From the NCBI GenBank assembly GCA_001516025.1, contig LOEU01000014.1, positions 62,001 to 126,000 on the forward strand: 64,000 nt of DNA, given 5' to 3'. This DNA comes from a bacterium BRH_c32 (GTDB lineage: Bacteria > Bacteroidota > Ignavibacteria > Ignavibacteriales > Melioribacteraceae). Below, one piece after another: positions 7,987 to 17,096 of the stretch. Position 1 is the first letter of the stretch; every line of letters starts with the position of its first letter. Position numbers and translations under genes: made by a program. The notes beneath the pieces are model-generated. The model saw nothing but the letters and a program-made list of their open reading frames with translations. It had not been told where the DNA came from and did no database searches.

Positions 7987-10557
7987 TTAATTAAATATTT
8001 TTAGTGTCTGTCCTATTTTAATTTTGTTATTGCTCAAGTTGTTCCAAGATACGATTTCAGAAACTAATACTTTATAGCTTCTTGCTATCGTCCATAAAGA
8101 CTCGCCATTACGAACTTTATGTATAGTAGAACTGTTATTTGTTGCACTCTTCTTGCTTGAAGATGTCCTTACTTGGTTGCTTGTATTAGAATAAATATTT
8201 AATGTTTTTCCTGTTACGATTTTGTTTGAAGAAAGATTATTCCACTCTTTAAGATCACTAATAGAAACATTAAATTGTTCTGCTATTTCACCAATGGAAT
8301 CGCCGGATTTAATTCTATACTTAACAACATCATTAGTAACTTTTTTACTATTATCGCCTAATGAAGAAACTTGCTCAGTTCCGTGAATGACTAAATTGTC
8401 ACCAATAAGTACTTTATTAGAACTAAGCTTATTCCATTTTTTTATCTGCGCAATTGTAACGTCAAATTTCTTAGAAATTTCACCAAGAGAATCGCCTCTT
8501 TTCACTTTATATTTTACAGTAGAATTTGCTCTACCACTGGAGGCAACTGAAGATTTGTAATTTTTTGAATCACCTGAATAAATTGAAAGTTTCTTTCCTC
8601 TTGAGATTCTATCAGAGCGAAGATTATTCCAATCCTTTAATTGTGCAATGGTAACACCATATTTTGTGGCTATGCTTGAAAGTGATTCACCATTCCTAAT
8701 TCTATGTTCTATCCATGTATCTTCATTTTTAACGTCAACTAATTTTTCCTTTTCTGAGCTCGACATTGAATCTATTTGAGAATAATATTCTAACTTGTCT
8801 TGAGGTACAAATACATTTATGGTTTGCCCAACTCTTACTCTGGACGTATAAGATAAATTGTTCCAGTTTCTTAAGTCAGATACTCTTACATCAAACATAT
8901 CTGAAATTGCCATTAAATTATCTTTAGCTTTAACGGTATAAGCAATTGCTGTTTTCCCTTCAGGAATAATAATCTGAACAGAATCACTCTCAGTTCTTTC
9001 ATTTTCAAGATCCAAAGCGTCAACTTGAGCTATCTGCTGCAACTGATAAGGAGCTTCAGAATTTTTATCTCTAATCTGTTCTTCAATTGCAGGCATCGAA
9101 TCTGTATTTAATACCAGTTCTAAATCAGAATCAGAATAGCCTTCAAGCGGAATTTTTATTTCATTTCCTGATTTTAATCTTGATCTAGTTGATAAAGAAT
9201 TTACTGATGCTAATTTTTTTACTGAAACTTGATAGTTGGCGGCGATTCTTGAAAGTGTCTCCCCTTTTGAAACAACATGAACCATATACTGAAGTTTAGC
9301 ATCCTGCGGAATTGAAGATAGATTGCTGGCAAATTGTTCATAAGTTAAAGTTGGCACCTTAAGAGGATATCCATCAGGATATTTAGCAGGAGTAAATGGC
9401 TGCGTTAGCTCAGGATTCATCTCTTTTAATAAATCGTCACTTATGCCGGCACATTTAGCAAGCATATTTAGACCTATTGAACCATCTATTCTATGAGTTA
9501 CATATTCGTGAGGTTTTTCATATTGAATATCTGTGAATCCAAATTTTTCAGGTTGACTTGCAATTAAAGTAACTGCTATATATTGCGGTACATAGTTGCG
9601 AGTTTCTTTTGGAAGGTGTTGTCGAATTTCCCAAAAATTGCTTGAACCTGCTCTTCTCATTGCTTTTCGTACTCTTCCTTCACCACTATTGTATGCTGCT
9701 AATGCTAAGTACCAATCACCTAATGAATAATAAAGGTCTTTTAAATGACGTGCTGCTGCAAGTGTTGCTTTTTCCGGATCACGTCTTTCATCAATATTAA
9801 AATCCACTTTTAGATCATATAATGTTCCGGTACCTTTTATAAATTGCCATAAGCCGACAGCTTTAGCCCAAGACCTTGCTGTGGGATTTAATCCGCTTTC
9901 TATCATACTTAAAAACAATAATTGCTGTGGTACTTTTTCTTTCTCAAATATTGATGCCATTAATGGGAAATACTTTCCTGATCTTGATAACCAAAGATTT
10001 ATATATTTGCTTCCTTTACCGGTAAAATAATCGATATATTGTTCTACATATTGATTTACTTCAAGAGGGAAATCTCCGATTCGAATAATATTGGAAACAA
10101 CATTTTTATTATTCAATGGATCATCGGCAATTTCAATTTCCGGAATTTTTTTATTTAACCATTCTTCTAATGCACTGTTTGATGCGTTAGCCGGGAGCTC
10201 ATCAAGACTATTTACATAACTTTGATAATCTTCTACAATAGAATTTTCCAATTCCAAGAAGGATTCATTATCCTCAACTTCCGGGAAATAACTTAATTTA
10301 TTTATTATTGTTAGTGCTTTTTCATAATAGTCTAACGACTCTGACTTAAAACCCAATTTTTGTTGATATAGTGCATTAACATAGTCCTGTCTAGCATTTT
10401 CTAACATTTCACTGACTACTGAATAAGAATCTACTTGCGATAATGTATCTTGATTGACTAATTGGCGGCTTTCACTTGTTGCACTATTGAAAATTCCACA
10501 TGATGGAATCAATGCTATTGTTGCAATAACACTTAATAATAGTATTGGTTTTCTCAC
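7987..10557 (-). CDS. Membrane-bound lytic murein transglycosylase with six LysM domains (MltD-like lipoprotein)
   Basis: The protein has 856 residues. A lipoprotein signal ends at Cys20 (IALIPSC). The family-1 lytic transglycosylase domain spans roughly residues 205-340, with catalytic Glu220 (SMIESGLNP), GLWQF and [13 protein letters not shown]. Six LysM repeats follow, at about 425-470, 545-595, 620-665, 690-735, 755-800 and 810-855, each with the xxGDSLxxIAxx...V...LxxWN pattern. MltD of E. coli usually has two to three LysM domains, so this one is long. It should cleave peptidoglycan glycan strands from the outer-membrane side. The start is GTG at 10557 with GGAG upstream, and a near-consensus promoter lies 30-60 bp upstream. 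Confidence 0.93.
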   Translation of the reverse strand: MRKPILLLSVIATIALIPSCGIFNSATSESRQLVNQDTLSQVDSYSVVSEMLENARQDYVNALYQQKLGFKSESLDYYEKALTIINKLSYFPEVEDNESFLELENSIVEDYQSYVNSLDELPANASNSALEEWLNKKIPEIEIADDPLNNKNVVSNIIRIGDFPLEVNQYVEQYIDYFTGKGSKYINLWLSRSGKYFPLMASIFEKEKVPQQLLFLSMIESGLNPTARSWAKAVGLWQFIKGTGTLYDLKVDFNIDERRDPEKATLAAARHLKDLYYSLGDWYLALAAYNSGEGRVRKAMRRAGSSNFWEIRQHLPKETRNYVPQYIAVTLIASQPEKFGFTDIQYEKPHEYVTHRIDGSIGLNMLAKCAGISDDLLKEMNPELTQPFTPAKYPDGYPLKVPTLTYEQFASNLSSIPQDAKLQYMVHVVSKGETLSRIAANYQVSVKKLASVNSLSTRSRLKSGNEIKIPLEGYSDSDLELVLNTDSMPAIEEQIRDKNSEAPYQLQQIAQVDALDLENERTESDSVQIIIPEGKTAIAYTVKAKDNLMAISDMFDVRVSDLRNWNNLSYTSRVRVGQTINVFVPQDKLEYYSQIDSMSSSEKEKLVDVKNEDTWIEHRIRNGESLSSIATKYGVTIAQLKDWNNLRSDRISRGKKLSIYSGDSKNYKSSVASSGRANSTVKYKVKRGDSLGEISKKFDVTIAQIKKWNKLSSNKVLIGDNLVIHGTEQVSSLGDNSKKVTNDVVKYRIKSGDSIGEIAEQFNVSISDLKEWNNLSSNKIVTGKTLNIYSNTSNQVRTSSSKKSATNNSSTIHKVRNGESLWTIARSYKVLVSEIVSWNNLSNNKIKIGQTLKIFN

Positions 10558-10588
10558 TACAACTCCACTGGATTGAAATATAATTGCA

Positions 10589-10616
10589 ATATAAAATCTA
10601 TTGCTTTCTTTGTCAA
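10589..10616 (-). promoter_or_regulatory. Sigma70-type promoter of the lytic transglycosylase gene
   Basis: On the minus strand a perfect TTGACA (plus 10611-10616) is separated by 17 bp from TATATT (plus 10589-10594). The GTG start lies about 32 bp downstream of the -10. This is the best promoter match in the window. Confidence 0.8.
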
Positions 10617-10693
10617 GTACTTTCTTATATAACCTACCTTTATTCGTTATTTATCAATAGGTTACGAAATAAGACCCTAAAGTATTAATAAAC

Positions 10694-11269
10694 TTATCGC
10701 AATTGATATTCACTATTAAATTTTAAATCTTTTTTAAATTCGGAAGATAACACAATTACACTTACCCCCTTCAACCTTATTTTTTCCAAATCATTCATGA
10801 AAATATTATAAAAAGAAGTTTTTATATAATTGAAGGGATTAAATAAAACTACATATTTCTTTTTAGCTATTAATGACATTACTAAAGCTAATTTCATCCT
10901 AAAGCCATAGCTGTTTTCATCAAAATTACTTTCTAAATAAGCATCTAAACCAAATTCACTTACTAACTTTTCATCAATATTAGTTTCTATTGATTGTAAA
11001 TTTTCTTTTACTGTCATCCAAGGGAAAGCTGCAAAATCGGGGACTATAAATAGTGATTCCCCAGTATTAAAATCATTTATTTCACCTTCCAATGGCTTTG
11101 AGCTACCTGTTAATATGGAACCAAATTCATATAAATAATTAATGTTCGGTGAGACAATAATTGTTTTACTTTTTTCGGATAAATCCATATTTATTATCTC
11201 AGATAAAAATATTTCTTTAGAATCTTTGTTTTTATATTGGAAACGAATACCATTTAATTTCATAACCAC
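10694..11269 (-). CDS. Degenerate ABC-transporter ATPase-like protein (NitT/TauT branch), probably not an ATPase
   Basis: The 191-residue protein follows the outline of an SsuB/TauB-type ABC ATPase but has lost every catalytic motif. The Walker A position (about 36-50) reads TIIVSPNINYLYEFG with no GxxGxGKS/T. The family-typical Q-loop-side segment FPWMTVKENL is kept (82-91). The signature position reads ENSYGFRMKLALVMSLI instead of LSGGxxQRxALARAL. Walker B reads YVVLFNPF with no Asp-Glu, and the H-loop reads VIVLSSEF with Ser for His. It follows the permease-like gene by 16 bp. The frame is intact, so it is either a slowly eroding remnant or a repurposed non-hydrolytic subunit. Confidence 0.6.
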   Translation of the reverse strand: MVMKLNGIRFQYKNKDSKEIFLSEIINMDLSEKSKTIIVSPNINYLYEFGSILTGSSKPLEGEINDFNTGESLFIVPDFAAFPWMTVKENLQSIETNIDEKLVSEFGLDAYLESNFDENSYGFRMKLALVMSLIAKKKYVVLFNPFNYIKTSFYNIFMNDLEKIRLKGVSVIVLSSEFKKDLKFNSEYQLR

Positions 11270-11285
11270 CTCATCAAGTCACTAA

Positions 11286-11894
11286 TTACTTTTTCAAAAA
11301 CGATAGAGAAAAATCTATAACCCATATCAACAATGCAATTATAAATCCGGTTACAATCACTGCATAAAGGTCATCAAATATAAATCCCTTCTTTAATACT
11401 CCGCCTAAGCCATCCTGCCCATTTATGAATTCATATACGAGTACTAGTAACCATACTTCGTAATGAATGTTTTTAATTTTTCTAAAAAGGTTTGAAAAGT
11501 ATAACTTTTCTTTTGCTAATTCGAAATTAATTTCTAAGTGATTTGCAAATTTAGAATACTCTAAATTTGTTCTGCTCTTAGTTTTATTAATCTGAATAAG
11601 TACCATAATAAACGAAAAGACAAAAGCGAATAAAAATTCCGCCCATACTTTACCGGGGAAAAGTAGATTTAAAATAATTGCCAATACAAGGACTGGGAGA
11701 TATTTAATAAACGATAATTTCTCAACAACTAAAATAAAAGAATTAATTATCGAAGGAGTATAATGCAGAATAACATAAAGTACCAAGTACAAAATAGCTA
11801 AAGCAGAATAAACTACTGTTGATGTAAAAGCTAAGTTTTGAACTACAAAATAATCCTGCAATATAGATAGAAATTCAAACCAGATATAAGTCAT
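11286..11894 (-). CDS. Divergent ABC permease-like membrane protein (NitT/TauT type)
   Basis: This 202-residue membrane protein has about five hydrophobic helices. Its C-terminal half (VWLLVLVYEFINGQDGLGGV ... DDLYAVIVTGFIIALLIWVID) lines up by eye with the end of SsuC/TauC permeases (IVAE....GLG..L.....D.V...I..I.L.G...D). The EAA cytoplasmic loop that docks the ATPase is unrecognisable (FANHLEINFELAKEKLYFSN). Together with the degenerate ATPase-like gene downstream it looks like an ABC importer pair far from the norm; no substrate-binding protein is nearby. It lies 15 bp after the metallo-hydrolase gene in the aroC operon. Identity is tentative, and it could be an unrelated small membrane protein. 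Confidence 0.5.
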   Translation of the reverse strand: MTYIWFEFLSILQDYFVVQNLAFTSTVVYSALAILYLVLYVILHYTPSIINSFILVVEKLSFIKYLPVLVLAIILNLLFPGKVWAEFLFAFVFSFIMVLIQINKTKSRTNLEYSKFANHLEINFELAKEKLYFSNLFRKIKNIHYEVWLLVLVYEFINGQDGLGGVLKKGFIFDDLYAVIVTGFIIALLIWVIDFSLSFLKK

Positions 11895-11909
11895 TTCGCT
11901 CTCTGTCTT

Positions 11910-12560
11910 TTAATTAATATTTGCGATATAGGGATTATTTCTTTTTTCATAACCAATAGTTGAAAATTCACCATGTCCCGGAAAGATTTTAAAATCATCA
12001 TGTAATATAGAAAATAATTTTTTAATGGAATCCATTAACTCATTTAAATCCCCGCCCCATAGATCTGTTCTTCCAATTCCCTCTTTGAAAAGTAGATCAC
12101 CCGTAAAACAAATATTGCTTTCTAAAGAATAGATACAATATTCTCCCGGTGAGTGTCCCGGTGTATGAAGAAAATTAAATCTATTTTCACCTAGCTTAAT
12201 TTCAGAAATATTTTCAAAATAATTACTAGCTTCCGGTGATTCATCTATTTCCAGTTCAAACATACTCCCTTGTGTTTTTAATAACTCTAAAAGAAAATTA
12301 TCCTTTTCTGGAATAATTAATTCTACATTGTATAAATCCACTAAATGTTTATTCCCTAATGAGTGATCGATATGACAATGAGTATTAAGGATATATCGAA
12401 GATTAATATTTTCGCTTTTTATATACGAATTAAACTCTTCTTTTTCCTCAGCAAAATACATACCCGGATCGATAACCATTCCTTCTAAAGTATCTGAACA
12501 ATATACAAGATAAGTATTTTCATAAAACGGATTAAAGACAAAACTTTTTATTTTTATCAT
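11910..12560 (-). CDS. Metallo-beta-lactamase-fold hydrolase (glyoxalase II-like)
   Basis: The 216-residue protein has the complete zinc-binding set of the MBL fold: THCHIDHSLG (about residues 61-70), TPGHSPGEY, CFTGDLLFKEGIGRTDL and the last His in FPGHGEFSTIGYE. Size and motifs fit the short YcbL/GloB-like hydrolases, which act on thioesters such as S-lactoylglutathione or related substrates; the true substrate is not evident. The start overlaps the aroC stop by 4 bp (ATGA-type coupling). The divergent ABC permease-like gene follows. Confidence 0.88.
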   Translation of the reverse strand: MIKIKSFVFNPFYENTYLVYCSDTLEGMVIDPGMYFAEEKEEFNSYIKSENINLRYILNTHCHIDHSLGNKHLVDLYNVELIIPEKDNFLLELLKTQGSMFELEIDESPEASNYFENISEIKLGENRFNFLHTPGHSPGEYCIYSLESNICFTGDLLFKEGIGRTDLWGGDLNELMDSIKKLFSILHDDFKIFPGHGEFSTIGYEKRNNPYIANIN

Positions 12561-13762
12561 TTTTTGAAATTTTCTCTTAGGTTGGATATATGAGTATTAT
12601 TGTAATTCTCGAAGTTTGCTAAGGTCTCTTTCATCGAATCACCTCCAAATTTCCTTTGAAAATATTTTGATATAGACCACGCAGCCATCGATTCGCCAAT
12701 AACTGCACATGCAGGCACAGCAACGAAATCACTTCGTTCGCGCCTTGAAACTATATTTTTTTCTGTAGCCAAATCGATTGAATGCAAAGGATTCATTAAT
12801 GTTGCTATCGGTTTCATTGCGGCACGAATAATAATCGGACTTCCATTTGATATTCCTCCTTCAATTCCACCTGCTCTATTAGTCTTTCTAATTATTTTTT
12901 TATTTTTCAAATAGATCTCATCATGCACAAAAGAACCGGGAACATTAGCAGCTTCAAAACCGATTCCGATTTCCACACCTTTAATGGCATTAATCGACAT
13001 TATCGATTGCGCAATTTCTCCATCAAGTTTATCTTCAAAATGTGTGAATGTCCCCAATCCAACCGGAACACCCGTAACTACAACAACAAAAGTACCACCT
13101 AATGTATCGCCTAGCTTTTTAATTTTTTTTATCTTATTGATTATCTTGTTCTCATGCTCTTCATCTAATACTCTTACCTGACTCTTATCGGCAGTTTCAT
13201 TAATTTTATTTATCGATTTGGGAAGAGTATCCGATAGCAGCTCATTATATAAGTTATTTTTTGGATATATTCCGCCTATGCTTTCAACGAAACTCTGCAC
13301 TTTAATCCCAAATTCATTCAAGTATAATTTTGCAATTGAACAAGCTGCAACTCTGGCAGCAGTCTCTCTCGCGCTCGATCTTTCTATTGAATTTCTTATA
13401 TCATCAAAATCATATTTTATTGAACCAACTAAATCAGCATGCCCCGGTCGCGGAATCGTAACTTTCTCAGGTTTATTTTCAATATCAGTATATGACATCT
13501 TTTCTGTCCAATTATCCCAATCGCTGTTTTTAATAAATAATGTAATTGGTGAGCCTAAAGTTTTACCGAATCTTACACCGCTTAATATATCCACTCGGTC
13601 AGTTTCGATCTTCATTCTTAGACCTCTGCCATAACCGTGTTGTCTTCTTTTTAGTTCATTATTAATAAAATCGAGATCGATTTTTAGATTGGATGGAAGA
13701 CCATTTATAATCACAGTAAGTCCTTTACCATGAGATTCACCGGAAGTAATAAATTGAAGCAT
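12557..13762 (-). CDS. aroC: Chorismate synthase
   Basis: The enzyme converts 5-enolpyruvylshikimate-3-phosphate to chorismate using reduced FMN, the last step of the shikimate pathway. The 401-residue sequence shows the family signatures GESHGKGLTVIINGLP at residues 8-23, RRQHGYGRGLRM, IERSSARETAARVAA and GGIEGGISNG. Length is normal to slightly long for the family. It is the first gene of a minus-strand operon continuing into the MBL hydrolase (4-bp overlap). The htrA terminator lies just upstream of its start, so it has its own promoter in a tight 80-bp gap. Confidence 0.97.
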   Translation of the reverse strand: MLQFITSGESHGKGLTVIINGLPSNLKIDLDFINNELKRRQHGYGRGLRMKIETDRVDILSGVRFGKTLGSPITLFIKNSDWDNWTEKMSYTDIENKPEKVTIPRPGHADLVGSIKYDFDDIRNSIERSSARETAARVAACSIAKLYLNEFGIKVQSFVESIGGIYPKNNLYNELLSDTLPKSINKINETADKSQVRVLDEEHENKIINKIKKIKKLGDTLGGTFVVVVTGVPVGLGTFTHFEDKLDGEIAQSIMSINAIKGVEIGIGFEAANVPGSFVHDEIYLKNKKIIRKTNRAGGIEGGISNGSPIIIRAAMKPIATLMNPLHSIDLATEKNIVSRRERSDFVAVPACAVIGESMAAWSISKYFQRKFGGDSMKETLANFENYNNTHISNLRENFKK

Positions 13763-13789
13763 TGTCCCTACTGTTTTTCACAAATATAT

Positions 13790-13818
13790 AAAAAAAAGCA
13801 CCTCTATAATAGAGGTGC
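13790..13818 (-). terminator. Intrinsic terminator after htrA
   Basis: The sequence GCACCTCTATAATAGAGGTGC (13798-13818) is a nearly perfect hairpin with a very short loop. On the minus strand it is followed by eight T residues (13790-13797). It closes the long lipoprotein-to-htrA operon and insulates aroC. Confidence 0.88.
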
Positions 13819-13845
13819 CGGTAAATATATTTTACTATTAATTTA

Positions 13846-15342
13846 TTATTGCGGAATTTCTAATCCCACAAATCGTGTTGTCCCTGATTGATCCACAATT
13901 TTTAATAATACAGCATCGCCTTTCTTTTTATTTATTAGGTTCTTAAATTCGGCAACTGTTGAAACTTCTTTTCTATCCACCTGAGTTATTATTGTACCTT
14001 GCGGAATATTTTGCTTAAATGCTTTTCCAAAATTCTTTACGTCACTTATTAAAATTCCCGAATCAACTTTATATTTTGTCTTATCTGAAGCAGAAAGATT
14101 CTTAACAGTCATACCAAGATTTTCAAAAACTTCTTCAGATTTTGAATCGTTTTCTTTCGAATCATCTTTCTTCTTAGAAGCTACTGATTCCACACTTTCA
14201 TCATCATCTTTTGCCTTAAGGGTAACATATCTCTCAATTTCTTTGCCGTCTCTAAATAAAGTCAGTTTTATTTGCGCACCTGCTCTCTTTGAAGCAATAT
14301 ATCCTTGTAATTCATTTGGTTCATTAACTTCTCTTGAATCTATTTTGAAAATTACATCTCCCTCTTTAATATCTTCTTTCGATGCCGATCCGCCTTTTAC
14401 CACTTCCTGAATTAAAACACCCTTAGCAACCGAAAGACCTAATGCCTTTGCAGTTTGTGCATCAACCGATGATATACTTACACCAATATAACCTCTGCTT
14501 ACCTTACCATTTGCTATTAAGTCATTAGCAACTGATTTAGCCATATTTATTGGTATTGCAAATCCATATCCGATATAACTTGATGTCATTCCATTTGTGG
14601 CTATTGCTGAATTAACACCAATAACTGAACCATTAAGATCAACTAATGCACCACCGCTATTACCCGGATTAATTGCGGCATCCGTTTGAATAAAATTCTC
14701 AACACCATAGCGATCTTTAATTATATTAATATTTCTACCAATAGCTGAAACAATTCCTGCTGTTACAGTGGAGGATAATGAAAGTGGATTGCCTATTGCC
14801 ATTACCCATTGCCCTACCTTTATTGCATCTGAATCGCCTAAATAAGCTGCATTAAGATTTGAAGCATCCACTTTAATCACCGCTAAATCAGTTAATGGAT
14901 CTGTACCCACTACTGTTGCATCTATTTCTCTTTTATCGTGTAGAGTTACGGTTACTTGCTTAGCATCTTCCACTACGTGATTATTAGTTAAAATATATCC
15001 ATCATTCGAAATTATAATACCACTTCCGCCCCCTTGCTGTTCTTTTGGAACATCATCTCTGAACGGAAAGAAAAAGTGAAATCCTTCAGGTAAATCATTT
15101 TTTACTTTGGTTACAACTGTGATTTGAACTATTGACGGGGTTACTTTTTCGGCCACATTTACAAAAGCATTATTAAAAGCTGCTGCCGCTTCATCTATTT
15201 TTTCTACCGGTGGTCGTTCTGCACCTATTTTTATATCTGCAAAACTTGGTTTTACCCAGCCGAAACCGGATACCATTATGGCTCCGAATACTATTCCAAT
15301 TACAACTAAACTTACTGCACCGAAATAACCTTTATTTTTCAT
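13846..15342 (-). CDS. Do/HtrA-family periplasmic serine protease
   Basis: The 498-residue protein has an N-terminal membrane anchor or signal (residues 7-28), a trypsin-like domain with catalytic His122 (TNNHVV), Asp152 (LTDLAVIKV) and Ser229 (NPGNSGGALV), then two PDZ domains at about 290-380 and 410-495. A charged KKKDDSKENDSKSEE linker joins the PDZ domains. By family it degrades or refolds damaged envelope proteins. It is the last gene of the operon before a strong terminator and follows recO by 17 bp. I read it as DegP/DegQ-like; the exact paralogue cannot be decided. Confidence 0.95.
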   Translation of the reverse strand: MKNKGYFGAVSLVVIGIVFGAIMVSGFGWVKPSFADIKIGAERPPVEKIDEAAAAFNNAFVNVAEKVTPSIVQITVVTKVKNDLPEGFHFFFPFRDDVPKEQQGGGSGIIISNDGYILTNNHVVEDAKQVTVTLHDKREIDATVVGTDPLTDLAVIKVDASNLNAAYLGDSDAIKVGQWVMAIGNPLSLSSTVTAGIVSAIGRNINIIKDRYGVENFIQTDAAINPGNSGGALVDLNGSVIGVNSAIATNGMTSSYIGYGFAIPINMAKSVANDLIANGKVSRGYIGVSISSVDAQTAKALGLSVAKGVLIQEVVKGGSASKEDIKEGDVIFKIDSREVNEPNELQGYIASKRAGAQIKLTLFRDGKEIERYVTLKAKDDDESVESVASKKKDDSKENDSKSEEVFENLGMTVKNLSASDKTKYKVDSGILISDVKNFGKAFKQNIPQGTIITQVDRKEVSTVAEFKNLINKKKGDAVLLKIVDQSGTTRFVGLEIPQ

Positions 15343-15359
15343 AACTTTTCTCCTATTAC

Positions 15360-16100
15360 TTAAAACATTTTTAACGATTTTAACCCGCTAAATTCGGGAA
15401 CATGATATCTTATATACTGTTCCAAAAACTTAATAATATTATTTAGTTCTTTTGAAGAGTGAATCTCTTTTTTGAAGTTTAGACAAGTAATGATTTTAAA
15501 AAGTTCCTTACTAAATTGAAATGAATGAAAAGAATTTTGTGAACAGTGAGTGCAGATAAACCCTTTTTCAAAATTAAAATTGATTATATCAAAATCACTA
15601 TCAATATAATTATTGCAAATACCACATTTTTTGAAATTTATTTCAAATCCGGTATGACGGATAAAAAAAAGGAAATAACGAATAAATAGTTCTGCTTCGT
15701 CATTTATCGTAGAATTTTCAAAACGTGAAAGAATTTTTAATGTCCCTTGAAAGAGTTCTTCATTTTCGTAATTTTCCATTATGAAGAAATTTAATAACTC
15801 CCCAATTGCAGAACAGTATTTCAATTTTTCTAAATTGCCTTTTATCGAAGGGAAATAATTGACTAACTCTACTTCTTTAATTAATTGAATATCTCTCTCA
15901 TTCTTATAATAGATAACGGCTTCAATATGATTTAGAGTGTCTATCTTTGAACCTATTTTATTTTTCCCCTGCCGCAATGCACCTTTTTGAATTAAAGATA
16001 ATTTTCCAAACTCTCTCGAATATAAGGATAGAATAAGACTGCTGTCGGAAAACGGTATTTTGCGAATTATGATTCCTGATGTTTTTTTAATTTCTGACAT
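15360..16100 (-). CDS. recO: DNA repair protein RecO
   Basis: The 246-residue protein has the N-terminal OB-fold start typical of RecO (KTSGIIIRKIPFSDSSLILSLYSREFGKLSLIQKGALRQ), an alpha-helical middle and a four-cysteine zinc-ribbon-like pair (CGICNNY ... FICTHC) around residues 155-185. RecO loads RecA on SSB-coated DNA in the RecFOR pathway. The start codon overlaps the mtnA stop (TAATG), so the two are translationally coupled. Sequence identity to model RecO proteins will be low, as is normal for this family. Confidence 0.9.
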   Translation of the reverse strand: MSEIKKTSGIIIRKIPFSDSSLILSLYSREFGKLSLIQKGALRQGKNKIGSKIDTLNHIEAVIYYKNERDIQLIKEVELVNYFPSIKGNLEKLKYCSAIGELLNFFIMENYENEELFQGTLKILSRFENSTINDEAELFIRYFLFFIRHTGFEINFKKCGICNNYIDSDFDIINFNFEKGFICTHCSQNSFHSFQFSKELFKIITCLNFKKEIHSSKELNNIIKFLEQYIRYHVPEFSGLKSLKMF

Positions 16101-17095
16101 TACTTGAAATTGTATGGGAATTTATAAAACTTTTTATCTGTGATTATTCCTGTAATTAAATTTGCAGGAGTTATATCGAATGAAGGATTGTAAAAATTAT
16201 ATGTTTTTTTAGTGATTGGTACCATTCTAAACTCTGAAATCTCTTTCCCACCCCTTTGTTCGATTATAAATTCATCCCCTGTCAATGAAACTGGATCAAA
16301 TGTTGATTCCGGTGCTGCAATATAGAATGGGATGCTATGATATTTAGAATTAACCGCTAGTGAATAGGTACCAATTTTATTTGCTGAATCTCCATTGAGT
16401 GCAATTCGATCAGCACCTGTTATAGCAATATCAATTATCCCTGCCTTCATTAATGATGCAGCCATTGAATCTGTTATTATCTCAAATGGTATCTCTTCCT
16501 TCTCAAGTTCATAAGCAGTCAATCTCGATCCCTGTAATAAAGGGCGAGTTTCATCTACAAATACCTTTTTGACTAAACCACTTCTAAACCCATTTTTAAT
16601 TACGTTTAATGCCGTACCTTCACCTGCAGTTGCCAAAGCACCCGTATTACAATGAGTTATTACATTAGAAGGTTTATTAAATATCACTATTCCATTTTGT
16701 GCAATTTTTTCGCATGAATCAAAATCTTCCTGATGAATCTTTTGCGCTAATTCTATTAATTCTTTTTTAAGATTAGAGCTATCTTTATTCGCCTCGAAAT
16801 AAACAATCATAATTTGGAGTGTATTAAAAAGATTAACGGCAGTCGGGCGAGTTCTTTTTAATCGATCATAAGCTTTGTAAAAACCTTCTTCGCTTTTATT
16901 ATGCGAATATTCGATTGCCAGCGCATAAGCTGCTGTTACACCAATGGCAGGTGCCCCTCTAACTTCTAATCGCTCAATCGCTTCGGCTATTCTATTGTAA
17001 TCGCTCGATACAATAAATTCTTCTACAAATGGTAATCTCGTTTGATCTAATAAAATTAATTCTCCATCTTTATATTTTATTGTCTCTATTTTCAT
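16100..17095 (-). CDS. mtnA: Methylthioribose-1-phosphate isomerase
   Basis: The 331-residue eIF2B-like protein carries the MtnA signatures RGAPAIGVTAAYALA (about residue 46), THCNTGALATAGEGTALNVI with the catalytic Cys, VDETRPLLQGSRLTA, and ITGADRIALNGDSANKIGTY with the catalytic Asp. It isomerises 5-methylthioribose-1-phosphate to the ribulose form in methionine salvage. The gene lies 1 bp downstream of a PfkB-family kinase and overlaps recO. No other methionine-salvage genes are in view. The related ribose-1,5-bisphosphate isomerases share the fold; the GAPAIG and HCN.GALAT details favour MtnA. Confidence 0.9.
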   Translation of the reverse strand: MKIETIKYKDGELILLDQTRLPFVEEFIVSSDYNRIAEAIERLEVRGAPAIGVTAAYALAIEYSHNKSEEGFYKAYDRLKRTRPTAVNLFNTLQIMIVYFEANKDSSNLKKELIELAQKIHQEDFDSCEKIAQNGIVIFNKPSNVITHCNTGALATAGEGTALNVIKNGFRSGLVKKVFVDETRPLLQGSRLTAYELEKEEIPFEIITDSMAASLMKAGIIDIAITGADRIALNGDSANKIGTYSLAVNSKYHSIPFYIAAPESTFDPVSLTGDEFIIEQRGGKEISEFRMVPITKKTYNFYNPSFDITPANLITGIITDKKFYKFPYNFK

Positions 17096-17096
17096 A

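Noticed and set aside
16100..17095. Ribose-1,5-bisphosphate isomerase instead of MtnA
   Set aside because: The GAPAIG and HCNTGALATAGEGTAL segments and the length match MtnA; no RuBisCO or AMP phosphorylase gene is in view. Kept only as a remark.
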